A stretch of DNA of 37,351 bases from an uncultured Sulfurimonas sp. (GTDB taxonomy: Bacteria > Campylobacterota > Campylobacteria > Campylobacterales > Sulfurimonadaceae), in assembly GCA_937900945.1 (NCBI GenBank), contig CALCGG010000118.1, positions 1 through 37,351 of the forward strand, given 5' to 3'. Each line of letters starts with the position of its first letter. Positions within the stretch are counted from its first letter, which is position 1. Positions 15,522-24,396 of this stretch are shown piece by piece. A program made the position numbers and the translations under genes. The notes under the pieces were generated by a model, which saw only the letters and a program-made list of their open reading frames with translations, was not told the origin of the DNA and made no database searches.

Positions 15522-16109
15522 TTACTTTACGCCATAATGAAGCAGTGCTTGAGCTATCTTATAAAGAGAAGAGTCTTCAGATATTTTCAAAAGTTTCTCA
15601 TGTGCGCCATCTATTTTTGATTCATTCATTAACATTATTGCACTTTGAACTGATGCCAAATCTCTGTAAATAGAATTTTGTTTTAGTGCATAATCATTCA
15701 ATGATTTTGCATCATTTGCCAACTCATAAGCAGCCAAATCCGCAACCAATAAAGCTTTTGAACTTGAAAGCTCTTTTAATTTTGCTACATCTTTGTTTGC
15801 TATCGTTTGAGAGAAAGTCCATACATCATATAGATTTGGGCTTGATTCTTTTAAGTCAGATAAAGCTTTTGGGTTTGCAGCATTTAAATTTAACTCACTT
15901 AATGCCTCATTTGCAGCAGTAATTTTACTATGCTCATTTGCATCGTAGGCTATATTTGCTACAACTGCCACAACAATGGCAATCAAAGAACCTATCATTA
16001 CATTTTTATATTTTTTAACAAATCTCTCTGTCATGACAGCTTTTTCAAAAAACTTCTCTTCAGAGTTTAATTCTTCTCTTACCATGTCAATATTATTTTT
16101 TAAGCTCAA
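15522..16109 (-). CDS. YfgM-like membrane-anchored TPR protein
   Basis: A 195-residue protein with a cytoplasmic N-terminus and one membrane segment near residues 37-55 (VMIGSLIAIVVAVVANIAY). A helical periplasmic domain follows, with TPR-like spacing rich in Ala, Leu and Asp. This is the architecture of YfgM/DUF2133 proteins, which act with SecYEG and periplasmic chaperones and sit beside BamB. The start is TTG at 16107-16109 with AAGGA seven bases upstream; no in-frame ATG comes before the membrane segment other than Met 9, which lacks such a site. It is the first gene of the eight-gene minus-strand run and diverges from gatC. Confidence 0.72.
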   Translation of the reverse strand: MSLKNNIDMVREELNSEEKFFEKAVMTERFVKKYKNVMIGSLIAIVVAVVANIAYDANEHSKITAANEALSELNLNAANPKALSDLKESSPNLYDVWTFSQTIANKDVAKLKELSSSKALLVADLAAYELANDAKSLNDYALKQNSIYRDLASVQSAIMLMNESKIDGAHEKLLKISEDSSLYKIAQALLHYGVK

Positions 16110-16189
16110 AAATTTTCCTTAATTCAAAAAGTTCAAAATAATATCGCATACTTTGTTAAAGTTTCATCAAACAATATAGTTTTTTTCGT

Positions 16190-16195
16190 TACAAT
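16190..16195 (+). promoter_or_regulatory. -10 element of the gatC-trkH operon
   Basis: TACAAT lies 29 bp before the gatC ATG in the 115-bp divergent gap with the YfgM-like gene, and matches the Campylobacterota sigma-70 -10 pattern. Start-point data are lacking. Confidence 0.4.
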
Positions 16196-16224
16196 CATAT
16201 AAATTAAAACTTTTAGGACTCTGT

Positions 16225-16515
16225 ATGCAAGTAGATGATGCACTATTAACAAAATTGGAAAAATTGTCTTTTTTAAAAGTATCTGATGATAAAAGAGGGG
16301 AGATATTGAATCAATTATCAGAAATCGTTAGTTTTGTTGATAACTTAAGTGAATTAAACACTGATGGAGTGGATGACAAGTTTGCCATGAACAATGCCTC
16401 AACATTTCTCAGAGAGGATGTTGCCTCATGCAATACAAGCATTAATGAAAGCATTCTAAAGCATGCACCGCTCAGTGGTGACAACTTTTTCATAGTTCCA
16501 AAAATCATAGAGTAA
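16225..16515 (+). CDS. gatC: Glutamyl/aspartyl-tRNA amidotransferase subunit C
   Basis: A 96-residue protein of normal length for GatC, the small subunit that stabilises the GatCAB complex converting Glu-tRNA(Gln) or Asp-tRNA(Asn) to the amidated form. MQVDDALLTKLEKLSFLKVS is the usual helical start, ILNQLSEIVSFVDNLSELNT matches the conserved central helix, and LREDV plus PKIIE are the expected conserved end. gatA and gatB are not in the window. It is the first gene of a plus-strand operon, 3 bp before the Spx/ArsC-like gene. The start is ATG 16225. Confidence 0.92.
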   Translation: MQVDDALLTKLEKLSFLKVSDDKRGEILNQLSEIVSFVDNLSELNTDGVDDKFAMNNASTFLREDVASCNTSINESILKHAPLSGDNFFIVPKIIE

Positions 16516-16518
16516 CAA

Positions 16519-16860
16519 ATGATTCAAATTTATGGAATTAAAAACTGTGACAGTGTTAAAAAGGCACTCTCATTTTTTAAAAAACATAATTTAGAATATG
16601 CGTTGCAAGACTTTAAAACTCAAAAAGTTTCATGTAATGATGTTTCATCATGGTTAAAGCAAGTAGATATGAAAACACTTTTTAATTCTAGAAGCACAAC
16701 ATACAAAACGCTAAAATTAAAAGAGTTAAATCTTGATGAAAAGACTCAAAAAGAGTGGCTTTGCAAAGAAAATCTACTTGTTAAGAGACCTGTCATTGAG
16801 TTTAACGGCAAGGTTATTGTTGGATTTAATGAAAATATTTATAAAGGATTGTTCTTATGA
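16519..16860 (+). CDS. ArsC/Spx-family thioredoxin-fold protein (YffB-like)
   Basis: A 113-residue thioredoxin-fold protein. IYGIKNCDSVKKALSFF holds the single redox cysteine near residue 10 (CxxV context, no CxxC), LFNSRSTTYKTLK is the central helix region, and KRPVIEFNGKVIVGFNE is the family end. Length and motifs fit YffB/Spx-like proteins more than true arsenate reductases, since no ars genes surround it. A glutathione- or thiol-linked reductase role is inferred. It is between gatC and pilT, overlapping pilT by the ATGA at 16857-16860. Confidence 0.82.
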   Translation: MIQIYGIKNCDSVKKALSFFKKHNLEYALQDFKTQKVSCNDVSSWLKQVDMKTLFNSRSTTYKTLKLKELNLDEKTQKEWLCKENLLVKRPVIEFNGKVIVGFNENIYKGLFL

Positions 16861-17945
16861 GTGAAGAAATAAAAGATAAAAAGTCGGTAGATGTAAGAAA
16901 ACTACTAAAAAGTGTTTTAGCGTATGGCTCATCTGATTTACACCTTGTTGTTGGCAGTGAACCGCAAATCCGTATCGACAAAGAGCTTAGACCTCTTAAT
17001 TTGCCGGTATTAGATGCAAAAGATGTCGAGGAGATGGCTTATTCTCTTATAGAAGATAAACAGAAAAAAGTATTTGAAGAAAACAATGAGCTTGACTTCT
17101 CGTTTGAGTTGGAAAATATAGGTCGTTTTAGAGCTAACTACTACCGTACTATTCACGGTATTGCATGTGCATTTCGTATGATTCCTATTGATGTTCCAAC
17201 ACTGGACGAGTATGGCAATCCCCCAGTTTTTAAAGAACTCATAAAAAGAGAAAAAGGACTTATCCTTGTAACCGGACCTACAGGTAGCGGTAAATCAACA
17301 ACTCTGGCTTCAATGCTCCATGAAATAAACTTAAACGAGAGAAGACATATCATAACAGTTGAGGATCCGGTTGAGTTTGTGCATAAAAATATAAAATCAC
17401 TTTTTTCTCAAAGAGATGTAGGAAGTAACACAAGGTCATTTGCTGCGGCACTAAAATATGCATTAAGACAAGATCCTGACATTATACTCATCGGTGAGAT
17501 GAGGGATGCTGAGACTATCGGGGCAGCCTTGACTGCTGCTGAAACCGGCCACTTGGTTTTTGGAACACTCCATACAAATTCTGCACCTGGAACTATTAAC
17601 CGTATTATTGATGTATTTTCAGGAGAGGAACAGGGACAAGTTCGCGCACAACTATCATCTTCACTTGTAGCAGTAATAGCGCAATCACTTATACCTAAAA
17701 TTGGAGGAGGAAAGGTAGCTGTGCAAGAGATACTTATCTCAAATCCAGCTGTTGCAAACCTCATTAGAGAAGATAAAGTTCATCAAATATATTCTCAAAT
17801 GCAGTTAAACCAAAAAGAGACTAAGATGACCACTCAAACTCAGGAAATCATAACTCTTTTACAGAAGAAAAAAATAACAAAAGAGAATGCTCTAAAAAAT
17901 TCCAACCGTCCTGAAGAACTTATCAAGATGATAGACGTACTCTAG
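16857..17945 (+). CDS. pilT: Twitching motility / type IV pilus retraction ATPase
   Basis: A 362-residue hexameric secretion ATPase that depolymerises type IV pili. The N-terminal PAS-like domain (SSDLHLVVGSEPQIRIDKEL) precedes the ATPase core. The core has a Walker A at GPTGSGKSTTLASML near residues 140-155, an Asp box (ITVEDPVEFVH), a Walker B (DPDIILIGEMRDAET) and a His box (TGHLVFGTLHTNSAPGTINR). The C-terminal NLIREDKVHQIYSQMQ is the PilT-type retraction motif, and it separates this protein from PilB. No pilin or other pil genes are in the window. It is in an operon with gatC and the Trk genes, an arrangement that does not explain its function. Confidence 0.94.
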   Translation: MSEEIKDKKSVDVRKLLKSVLAYGSSDLHLVVGSEPQIRIDKELRPLNLPVLDAKDVEEMAYSLIEDKQKKVFEENNELDFSFELENIGRFRANYYRTIHGIACAFRMIPIDVPTLDEYGNPPVFKELIKREKGLILVTGPTGSGKSTTLASMLHEINLNERRHIITVEDPVEFVHKNIKSLFSQRDVGSNTRSFAAALKYALRQDPDIILIGEMRDAETIGAALTAAETGHLVFGTLHTNSAPGTINRIIDVFSGEEQGQVRAQLSSSLVAVIAQSLIPKIGGGKVAVQEILISNPAVANLIREDKVHQIYSQMQLNQKETKMTTQTQEIITLLQKKKITKENALKNSNRPEELIKMIDVL

Positions 17946-17949
17946 TTAC

Positions 17950-19281
17950 ATGAACATAGTCATTGCTGGTGCTGGACAAGTAGGATACTCTCTAGCAAAA
18001 GCTCTTATGGAAGAAAATGAAGTTACAATAATAGACAGTAGAGAAGCGGCAATAGAAGAGATAGATGCTTCTTTGGATGTTTTAAGTATTTACGGTAATG
18101 TTGAAGATTCCTTTACCTACAGAAATATTCAAAAAGATATCGATTTATTTATTGCCGTTACCAATTCAGATGAAGTAAACCTCTTATCCTGCTTGATAAT
18201 AGACAATATCGTAAATGTAAAAGAAAAGATTGTCAGATTAAGAAATGATCTTTTTTTTAATGAAAATATAAAAAATAAACTGGGCATCTCTACCATGATA
18301 GCCCCTGCTCAAGATGTTGCCGAACATTTTAATTATCTTGCTGATTTTCCACATATAAACAATGTTAAAACTTTTGATTTCACAAAAGCTTTTTTACTCT
18401 CAGTTAGAGCATATAAAGAATTTGAATCTGCACTCATTGCGACCTTCATCAACAAGTTTGATAACAAAATAATAGTTGCAGGAATTGAAAGAGATGAAAA
18501 ATTTTTCATACCTGGTGAATCTGATATATTTATGCCAAATGATCTCATATATTTCCTAGCATTTCCAAGTGCTATAAATTCATTAAAAGAGATATTTTCT
18601 GATATATCAGATAAGCAGGATGTAAAAAACTGTATTGTATATGGGGCCAATCAAGTTGGAATAGAAGTATCTCGTGTTTTAGCAAATAAAAATTTAAACG
18701 TTAAGTTGATTGATAAAAATTTAAAAAATTGTCAAAATGCAAATAGTATTTTAAAGAATAGTGTTGAAGTTATAAAAAGCAGTTTTGATATGGATTCTGC
18801 TATTGAGAATTCATTTGCGTCTATCAATGTATTTATTGCATCAACAATGGATGATGAATTTAATATTATAAAATGTATAGAAGCAAAACAAAAAGGTATA
18901 AAAAAGGTTATCGGGATTAATAACAGTGCCAAATATTCTACATTAATGAGAAAATTAGGTATCGAGGTGATTCGCGGAGAAAAAATGAGTGCATACTACT
19001 CAATACTGGAGAATATGAATGCCTTCAAAATTATCACTCAAAAAACATTTTGCGGTGAAGAGGGTACTATCTATTTAAGAGAGATAAAACAAGATTCAAA
19101 ACTTCTAAACGCCAAACTCTCAATAAATAATAAAATAATCGATAAAGGGAACTTTTATGTCCAAAGAGACAAGAAATTTATTTTATACAAAAATATAGAG
19201 ACACTTCTGCAAGATGACATCCTTATAGTATTTGCACAAAAGAAAGATTCAAAGTTGATTTCAAATTGGCTGAAACAATAA
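17950..19281 (+). CDS. trkA: Trk potassium uptake regulatory NAD-binding protein
   Basis: A 443-residue peripheral membrane protein that gates TrkH. It has two RCK halves. The first begins MNIVIAGAGQVGYSLAKALM with the NAD-binding GxGxxG. The second begins near residue 230 with CIVYGANQVGIEVSRVLANK; the second Gly is replaced by Asn, a common change in the second half. TrkA_C domains follow each half. Total length is normal for TrkA. It is 4 bp after pilT and 26 bp before trkH, so potassium import is encoded as one unit. Confidence 0.93.
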   Translation: MNIVIAGAGQVGYSLAKALMEENEVTIIDSREAAIEEIDASLDVLSIYGNVEDSFTYRNIQKDIDLFIAVTNSDEVNLLSCLIIDNIVNVKEKIVRLRNDLFFNENIKNKLGISTMIAPAQDVAEHFNYLADFPHINNVKTFDFTKAFLLSVRAYKEFESALIATFINKFDNKIIVAGIERDEKFFIPGESDIFMPNDLIYFLAFPSAINSLKEIFSDISDKQDVKNCIVYGANQVGIEVSRVLANKNLNVKLIDKNLKNCQNANSILKNSVEVIKSSFDMDSAIENSFASINVFIASTMDDEFNIIKCIEAKQKGIKKVIGINNSAKYSTLMRKLGIEVIRGEKMSAYYSILENMNAFKIITQKTFCGEEGTIYLREIKQDSKLLNAKLSINNKIIDKGNFYVQRDKKFILYKNIETLLQDDILIVFAQKKDSKLISNWLKQ

Positions 19282-19307
19282 GTCTTTATGGCTAATGTCT
19301 TAAATAA

Positions 19308-20750
19308 ATGAATACAAAAAATATATTAAAATTTATTTCAATAGTTGGAGTCGTAGTATTTATTGCTCTTCTTATTCCTCCTATTATTGGATTTTTTTAC
19401 GGTGAGGATGTAACTGTATATTTGCTTGTCATGTTGTCATTATTAGCCGTAAATGCAGGAATATCTTACACTCTAAAAGACCACCATCTTTCTCTTGATA
19501 TAAAAGAAAGCATCATTTCCGTAAATTTAGTTTGGTTACTTTTAGGAATCGCCGGTGCACTTCCTTTCATGCTGATGTCCAACAGCGGATTTGCAGATGC
19601 ATTTTTTGAATCCATAAGTGGATTTACGACAACTGGGGCAACAGTTTTTACAGATATCGAAGCTTTGCCTCACAGCATACTTATTCATAGAAGTTTAACG
19701 CATTGGCTTGGCGGCATGGGTATTATTGTTCTTGGAATTGGTCTTTTACCTCTACTTAATCCCAATGGCTCATTAACACTTTTTAAAGCAGAATCTACTG
19801 GAATTTCTTTAGATAAATTTTCTCCAAAAATTAAAGATACTGCAATTAAACTATGGGGGATTTATTTTCTTTTTACATTTGCAGACTTTGTATTACTCAT
19901 GATTTTTGGTATGGATTGGTTTGATGCAATCAACCATGCTTTTTCCACAATTTCTACCGGTGGTTTTTCTACAAAAAACAATTCTATGGGATATTTTACA
20001 AATGACCTTATAATTTGGACAACTACTTTTTTTATGCTTATCTCGAGTATAAATTTTTTATCTCATATAAGATTTTTTTACGGTGATAGAAAAGCTTATT
20101 TTCATGAAGAGTTTAAGTGGCTGCTTTCTGCTGCTTTACTCCTTTCATTTCTTCTATCTTTAGTTCATTATTTTAACAGTCATGACAGTTTTTATGCAGC
20201 CCTTATGCACTCCTCTTTCTCTATAGTATCTGTAATTACAACAACAGGATTTGCAACAATAGATTATGGAACATGGGGTAATTTAGCAGTTATGCTCATA
20301 TTATTCTCTATGCTTTTAGGTGGAAACACAGGCTCAACTGCAGGCGGTATAAAAACTATAAGATTTATTATATTTTTTAAAAATATAGCTTTTGAAATTA
20401 AAAAAACACTTAACCCAAATACAATCGCCACCATGTTTGTAGATGACAAGAAAGTAAAAAGCACTACGATACGCTCTATATTTGGATTTTTATCTTTATT
20501 CTTTTTAACAATCTTTATGACTATGGTTTATCTATATGCGAGAGGCTACGATGAGATGAGTTCACTCTCAACAGCTATTGCTGTAGTTGGAAATATAGGA
20601 CCTGGATTTGGACTCACCGGACCTAGCAATAATTACGGATTTTTTACTTGGTATGACAAACTTGTATTATCATTTTCTATGATTGTCGGAAGGCTCGAGT
20701 GTTATACTGTTTTTATAATTTTTAGCAGTAGTTTTTGGAAAAAATTCTAA
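19308..20750 (+). CDS. trkH: Potassium uptake channel subunit TrkH
   Basis: A 480-residue inner-membrane K+ channel/transporter with about ten membrane segments. All four selectivity-filter P-loops of the TrkH/KtrB family are visible: SGFTTTGATVF, STISTGGFSTK, VITTTGFATID and AVVGNIGPGFG. Each contains the conserved Gly that lines the filter. HWLGGMGIIVLGIGLLPLL and GGNTGSTAGGIKTIRF are further hallmarks. It is the last gene of the operon, and a strong hairpin follows immediately. The start is ATG 19308; there is little Shine-Dalgarno sequence before it. Confidence 0.94.
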   Translation: MNTKNILKFISIVGVVVFIALLIPPIIGFFYGEDVTVYLLVMLSLLAVNAGISYTLKDHHLSLDIKESIISVNLVWLLLGIAGALPFMLMSNSGFADAFFESISGFTTTGATVFTDIEALPHSILIHRSLTHWLGGMGIIVLGIGLLPLLNPNGSLTLFKAESTGISLDKFSPKIKDTAIKLWGIYFLFTFADFVLLMIFGMDWFDAINHAFSTISTGGFSTKNNSMGYFTNDLIIWTTTFFMLISSINFLSHIRFFYGDRKAYFHEEFKWLLSAALLLSFLLSLVHYFNSHDSFYAALMHSSFSIVSVITTTGFATIDYGTWGNLAVMLILFSMLLGGNTGSTAGGIKTIRFIIFFKNIAFEIKKTLNPNTIATMFVDDKKVKSTTIRSIFGFLSLFFLTIFMTMVYLYARGYDEMSSLSTAIAVVGNIGPGFGLTGPSNNYGFFTWYDKLVLSFSMIVGRLECYTVFIIFSSSFWKKF

Positions 20751-20773
20751 AAAAACAATTCAAATTGTTTTTT
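20750..20773. terminator. Bidirectional terminator between trkH and midA-like gene
   Basis: AAAAAACAATT at 20750-20760 pairs with AATTGTTTTTT at 20763-20773 across a CA loop, giving an 11-bp stem with A- and T-runs on opposite sides. It sits between two convergent genes and begins at the last base of the trkH stop codon. Confidence 0.7.
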
Positions 20774-20776
20774 GAC

Positions 20777-21775
20777 TTATTTTTTTCTAAATCTTATCAT
20801 TTTAAATCGCTCGCCTAAAAAATTTGGCATGATAAGCATTTTTGCCTTTTCAAGTTCTTGTTTATATATTTTCTCTTCTACATTGTCTTTGAGTATCTCT
20901 AAAAGCTCTAATATACCCATATCGATGAGTGCTACCATTTGAGCTTTTAACTCAATAAACTTTACCCCTGCTTCTTCATAGGCATCTTTTACATGTGCAA
21001 ATGTCACATCATAAGTTATGTCTGATTTTGCAAACAGCTCTTCTCTTTTTATCTCTTCATCAAAAAATGGGATAACTTTATGTTTTTCATAAACTCTTAT
21101 AGAAAAGTCTGGTCTGGCTTGCATCTCTCCATAATCAAAACTCATGAACTCAAACTTCTTACATGCAGAGGTCATCTCTTTTGCAAACTCTTCATAACCG
21201 ATAGCTATCTCGCCTCTGTCTTTGTGGTATTTTTTTGCTTTTTCATCTACCCAAGAATTCTCGACATCAAAAGAAACTTCATGTCCCTCAACTCTTGCAG
21301 TTTTTCCTTTGTAATAAAGCTCACATGGGAAGGCATCAAATATTTCATTTGCTATGAAAAAACCGTTTTCGCATTTTAACTCACTTAATGATTTGTAGTG
21401 GGTCAGTGAAACGGCATCACCGAAAGAATCTTTAAAATAGTTTGCTTGAAATTGTTGCAAATCATCAAATCTTTCTATGATTACAAACTGTAATGTGTCC
21501 AGCAGTTTTGGTCTTAGTGTGTAGATAAATTCTATTACATCCGCTAAAAAGTAGCCATGATGAGCGCCAATTTCACAAACAGTTCCATTTTTTTGCAAAA
21601 AGCCTTCATCAACCAAAGAGATTATATGCTTGGCAATTGTACCGCCAAAAAACTTGCTTGTACTTACGGCAGTGTAAAAATCGCCGCTTTTACCTATGTT
21701 TTTATAAGTTGCATAGTAGCCGTCTTCACCATACAACCACGCACCCATGTACTCACTAAATTTACGAGTCGGCAT
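20777..21775 (-). CDS. MidA/NDUFAF7-family SAM-dependent methyltransferase
   Basis: A 332-residue COG1565-type protein; the eukaryotic relative NDUFAF7 methylates an arginine of complex I subunit NDUFS2. FSEYMGAWLYGEDGYYA, then IGKSGDFYTAVSTSKFFGGT, is the usual opening. CEIGAHHGYFLADVIE is the SAM-binding region, here AHHG in place of the common GPGxG. FFIANEIFDAFPCELY matches the NELxDAxP motif. A bacterial function in assembling a NuoD-like complex I subunit is possible but unproved. The start is ATG. It is 23 bp after the TolC-like gene and probably shares its transcript. Confidence 0.82.
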   Translation of the reverse strand: MPTRKFSEYMGAWLYGEDGYYATYKNIGKSGDFYTAVSTSKFFGGTIAKHIISLVDEGFLQKNGTVCEIGAHHGYFLADVIEFIYTLRPKLLDTLQFVIIERFDDLQQFQANYFKDSFGDAVSLTHYKSLSELKCENGFFIANEIFDAFPCELYYKGKTARVEGHEVSFDVENSWVDEKAKKYHKDRGEIAIGYEEFAKEMTSACKKFEFMSFDYGEMQARPDFSIRVYEKHKVIPFFDEEIKREELFAKSDITYDVTFAHVKDAYEEAGVKFIELKAQMVALIDMGILELLEILKDNVEEKIYKQELEKAKMLIMPNFLGERFKMIRFRKK

Positions 21776-21798
21776 TTAGTGCCTCCCTGCATTGAACT

Positions 21799-23022
21799 TT
21801 AGTTCTGATCATTCTTATACATCTCATAAAGCGTTAAAAGTTCAAGCTGTTTATCTATCTCAAATATGTTTGAATCTATCTTTTGAATTTCAACAGAGTT
21901 TGCTAACAAATCAACATCATATTCTGTCTTATATCCGGCATGAAACAAATCTTTCGTATCTGTAAGCAGTTTTTCATAAATCTCTATATTTGTCATACTT
22001 AGGAGTTTCTTTTTATCAAGATTGCCTATATTTTGCATCACTTGTTCAAAAAGTGCTTTGAGTTCTCTTTTTTTATCTTCTACAACTATTTTTGATTTCA
22101 GATAGGAAATTTTTGATGATTCAATATCTCTAAATGTATTTATATCAAGAGGTATACTGGCTTTTACACCATAATCGTAATAATCTCTTTCAGTTGTACC
22201 ACTTGAGTTAAATTGAAAAGGGCTGTCACTTTTCGACCAATTGTATCCGGCTGTTATACTGACTTTTGGAAGATATTTTGCAACTGTTATATCTTTATTG
22301 TATTTACTTTTTTCTGTTTCACTTTCAGACATATTCAGAACTATATTTTCGCCTAAAAATTTATCTTCATCCAACAGTTCTAAGTGCGGTATCTGTGCAT
22401 TCTCATAAGAGATATCACTGATAGCCTGAAATTTTGAGACAAGCTTTTCTTTACTTGTTTGTATATCATAAAGTGCCTGTATCACTACGTTTCTCTCGAT
22501 AATTGCATTGTCCAAAAATCCAGAATCAAGCTGTCCGTTTAAATACTGCTCTTTTTTAAGCTCCAAGTTTATCTCAGAATTTTTTATTAAATAATTTTGT
22601 TTATCTATCTTCAAACTTGTCTGTTTTATCTGCATTAAAAGCGTGATAGCATCTTTTATTAATTTTCTTTTTGCAACATCAACTGAATAGTTTGAGTAGA
22701 CTCTCGAAGCTTCTGCAAATTTAATACCGTAGTAAATCCCGCCACTTTGAAAAATAGGCTGATCCATTTTTATAGCGGCATTCTCTGCAGTTTGTTCATC
22801 TACGTAAGGGTTACTTTTTGAATAGCTATACTGCAAATTAAGCGGTGCTATCCATGAATCACGAAGTTTAGAACTATCTGCTTCTATTTTCTTATAATCA
22901 TATGAAAACTGCTCTTTTTTGTTTTCTGATATATATGCCTCTAAATTTTCACTATTCTGTCCTGCAAGTAGTAAATTGCTACAAAGTAGAGACAGCGCGA
23001 TTAAGAGAGTTGAAACCTTCAT
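21799..23022 (-). CDS. TolC-family outer membrane efflux protein
   Basis: A 407-residue outer-membrane channel protein. The signal peptide MKVSTLLIALSLLCSNLLLA is followed by long helical repeats and short strands, as in OEP/TolC proteins (e.g. LNLQYSYSKSNPY, ITAGYNWSKSDSPF, DYGVKASIPLDI as beta-barrel strands). It starts at ATG 23022, inside the 3' end of argD (44-base overlap), with GAGGA eight bases upstream. No RND or ABC pump gene adjoins it. The nearest periplasmic adaptor-like gene is at 28699-29496. It may partner pumps encoded elsewhere. Confidence 0.85.
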   Translation of the reverse strand: MKVSTLLIALSLLCSNLLLAGQNSENLEAYISENKKEQFSYDYKKIEADSSKLRDSWIAPLNLQYSYSKSNPYVDEQTAENAAIKMDQPIFQSGGIYYGIKFAEASRVYSNYSVDVAKRKLIKDAITLLMQIKQTSLKIDKQNYLIKNSEINLELKKEQYLNGQLDSGFLDNAIIERNVVIQALYDIQTSKEKLVSKFQAISDISYENAQIPHLELLDEDKFLGENIVLNMSESETEKSKYNKDITVAKYLPKVSITAGYNWSKSDSPFQFNSSGTTERDYYDYGVKASIPLDINTFRDIESSKISYLKSKIVVEDKKRELKALFEQVMQNIGNLDKKKLLSMTNIEIYEKLLTDTKDLFHAGYKTEYDVDLLANSVEIQKIDSNIFEIDKQLELLTLYEMYKNDQN

Positions 23023-24160
23023 CTATTTCCTCTTTTGTAATTGTAAGTGGCGGCAAAAATCTTAAAGTATTTCTGCCGGCTTTTAAAACCATAACACCTT
23101 CATCTCTTGCATTATTTATAATTTTTGCTAAAGTTTCAGCATCGTTTACTCTAAGCCCAGCCATCATACCGATACCTACTTTTTGAGTAAATAAAGTTTT
23201 ATGTGCGTTGTAAAACTTTTCTAAAGCTTTGTCAAACATAAGCATGTTTATCTCTAACTCACCACTCTTATCATACTCAGTTAAAATATCCATTACTTCA
23301 CATATTGCAGTTGAGCTTAAATAATTTCCGCCAAAAGTTGAACCATGGTCACCTGCATTGAAAATATCTTTTTTAGTAGTCATGACAACACCGACAGGAA
23401 CTCCGCCGCCGACACCTTTTGCTAAAGTTACTACATCAGGTTCTATCTCATAAAGATTTGAAGCCAAGAACTTGCCAGTTCTGTAAACTCCGGTTTGGAC
23501 TTCGTCAACCATCAGTAAAATATCTTTTTTCTTTAACATTTTTGCCAAATCTTGAACTTTTTGCTTATCCTGAGGCTGAACTCCGCCCTCACCTTGAACA
23601 AGCTCAATCATAACTGCAACAGTATGTCCATCTATCAAAGATTCTATCTCATCAATATCTTTAGCATAAACAAAGCCATCAGGAAAAGGGCCAAAATAAT
23701 TATGCATAGAAGCTTGTCCCGTAGCCTTGACCGTTGTTATTGTTCTTCCATGAAATGAGTGGTCTAAAGTGATAATTTTATATCTTTTTACTTCGCCGTC
23801 TTTTTCACCATATTTTCTTGCAATTTTAATAGCACCTTCATTCGCTTCCGCACCACTGTTTCCAAAAAAACATTTCATGTCATAACCGCTGGCTTCAACC
23901 AATTTTTGGGCAGCTTTTGCCTGAGGTGCGATGTAGTAAAGATTTGACATGTGAATCAAATTTTTTGTTTGTTCGCACAATGCATTTGTCAGTCTTTCAT
24001 TGCCATGACCAACACTGCAAACAGCTATTCCAGATGTAAAATCAATATATTCTTTACCATTAGCATCCACTAATCTTGCATTTTTACCACTGACAAACTC
24101 TACATCTGCTCTCGCATATGTAGGTAAAACATACCTTTTATCTAATTCTTGTGTATTCAT
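22979..24160 (-). CDS. argD: Acetylornithine aminotransferase
   Basis: A 393-residue class III PLP-dependent aminotransferase of arginine synthesis, converting N-acetylglutamate semialdehyde to N2-acetylornithine; it can also act in lysine synthesis. YVLPTYARADVEFVSGKNAR opens the protein. FFGNSGAEANEGAIKIAR is the phosphate-binding region and LLMVDEVQTGVYRTGKF holds the PLP-ring Asp. The Schiff-base Lys is in TLAKGVGGGVP near residue 245. GSTFGGNYLSSTA is also conserved. The start is ATG. A TATAAT -10 lies 26 bp upstream on the minus strand. Confidence 0.93.
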   Translation of the reverse strand: MNTQELDKRYVLPTYARADVEFVSGKNARLVDANGKEYIDFTSGIAVCSVGHGNERLTNALCEQTKNLIHMSNLYYIAPQAKAAQKLVEASGYDMKCFFGNSGAEANEGAIKIARKYGEKDGEVKRYKIITLDHSFHGRTITTVKATGQASMHNYFGPFPDGFVYAKDIDEIESLIDGHTVAVMIELVQGEGGVQPQDKQKVQDLAKMLKKKDILLMVDEVQTGVYRTGKFLASNLYEIEPDVVTLAKGVGGGVPVGVVMTTKKDIFNAGDHGSTFGGNYLSSTAICEVMDILTEYDKSGELEINMLMFDKALEKFYNAHKTLFTQKVGIGMMAGLRVNDAETLAKIINNARDEGVMVLKAGRNTLRFLPPLTITKEEIDEGFNSLNRAVSTL

Positions 24161-24185
24161 AATTTACCTGATATTTTTTATTAAG

Positions 24186-24191
24186 ATTATA
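24186..24191 (-). promoter_or_regulatory. -10 element of argD
   Basis: Perfect TATAAT on the minus strand, 25 bp before the argD ATG. No ARG-box-like operator was recognised near it. Confidence 0.5.
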
Positions 24192-24246
24192 TCTAAAAAT
24201 GATAATAAATTCTCACATGTAACACTCCATAATACCAAATGCAGCA

Positions 24247-24396
24247 CTACTTGAAATTTAAAATATTTTTTAATCTAGCAAAAAAGCTCTCCTTTTTGGC
24301 TAAATTCAATTTTTCTTGTAGTCGAACTTTCTCATCAAGCTGTTTTCGCAAGGACTCAAGTTTGCGTGGTTTCATTAAATAGTTATTGTTTTGCAT
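24247..24396 (-). CDS. 49-residue coiled-coil mini-protein overlapping the OmpA-like gene
   Basis: This short frame begins at ATG 24394-24396, inside the last codons of the OmpA-like gene, and stops at TAG 24247-24249. It reads MQNNNYLMKPRKLESLRKQL and ends with SFFARLKNILNFK. The middle (about residues 10-35) has Leu/Lys/Glu heptad spacing, and the C-terminus is amphipathic and basic, which could contact membrane or channel. It follows the channel/OmpA pair with a 14-base overlap, suggesting translational coupling. An internal start at Met 8 (24375) is possible. No family is recognised, and coding status is uncertain. Confidence 0.5.
   Translation of the reverse strand: MQNNNYLMKPRKLESLRKQLDEKVRLQEKLNLAKKESFFARLKNILNFK

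Noticed and set aside
16519-16860. Arsenate reductase (arsC) for the Spx/ArsC-like gene
   Set aside because: Motifs and length fit YffB/Spx-like proteins better, and there are no arsenic resistance genes nearby.
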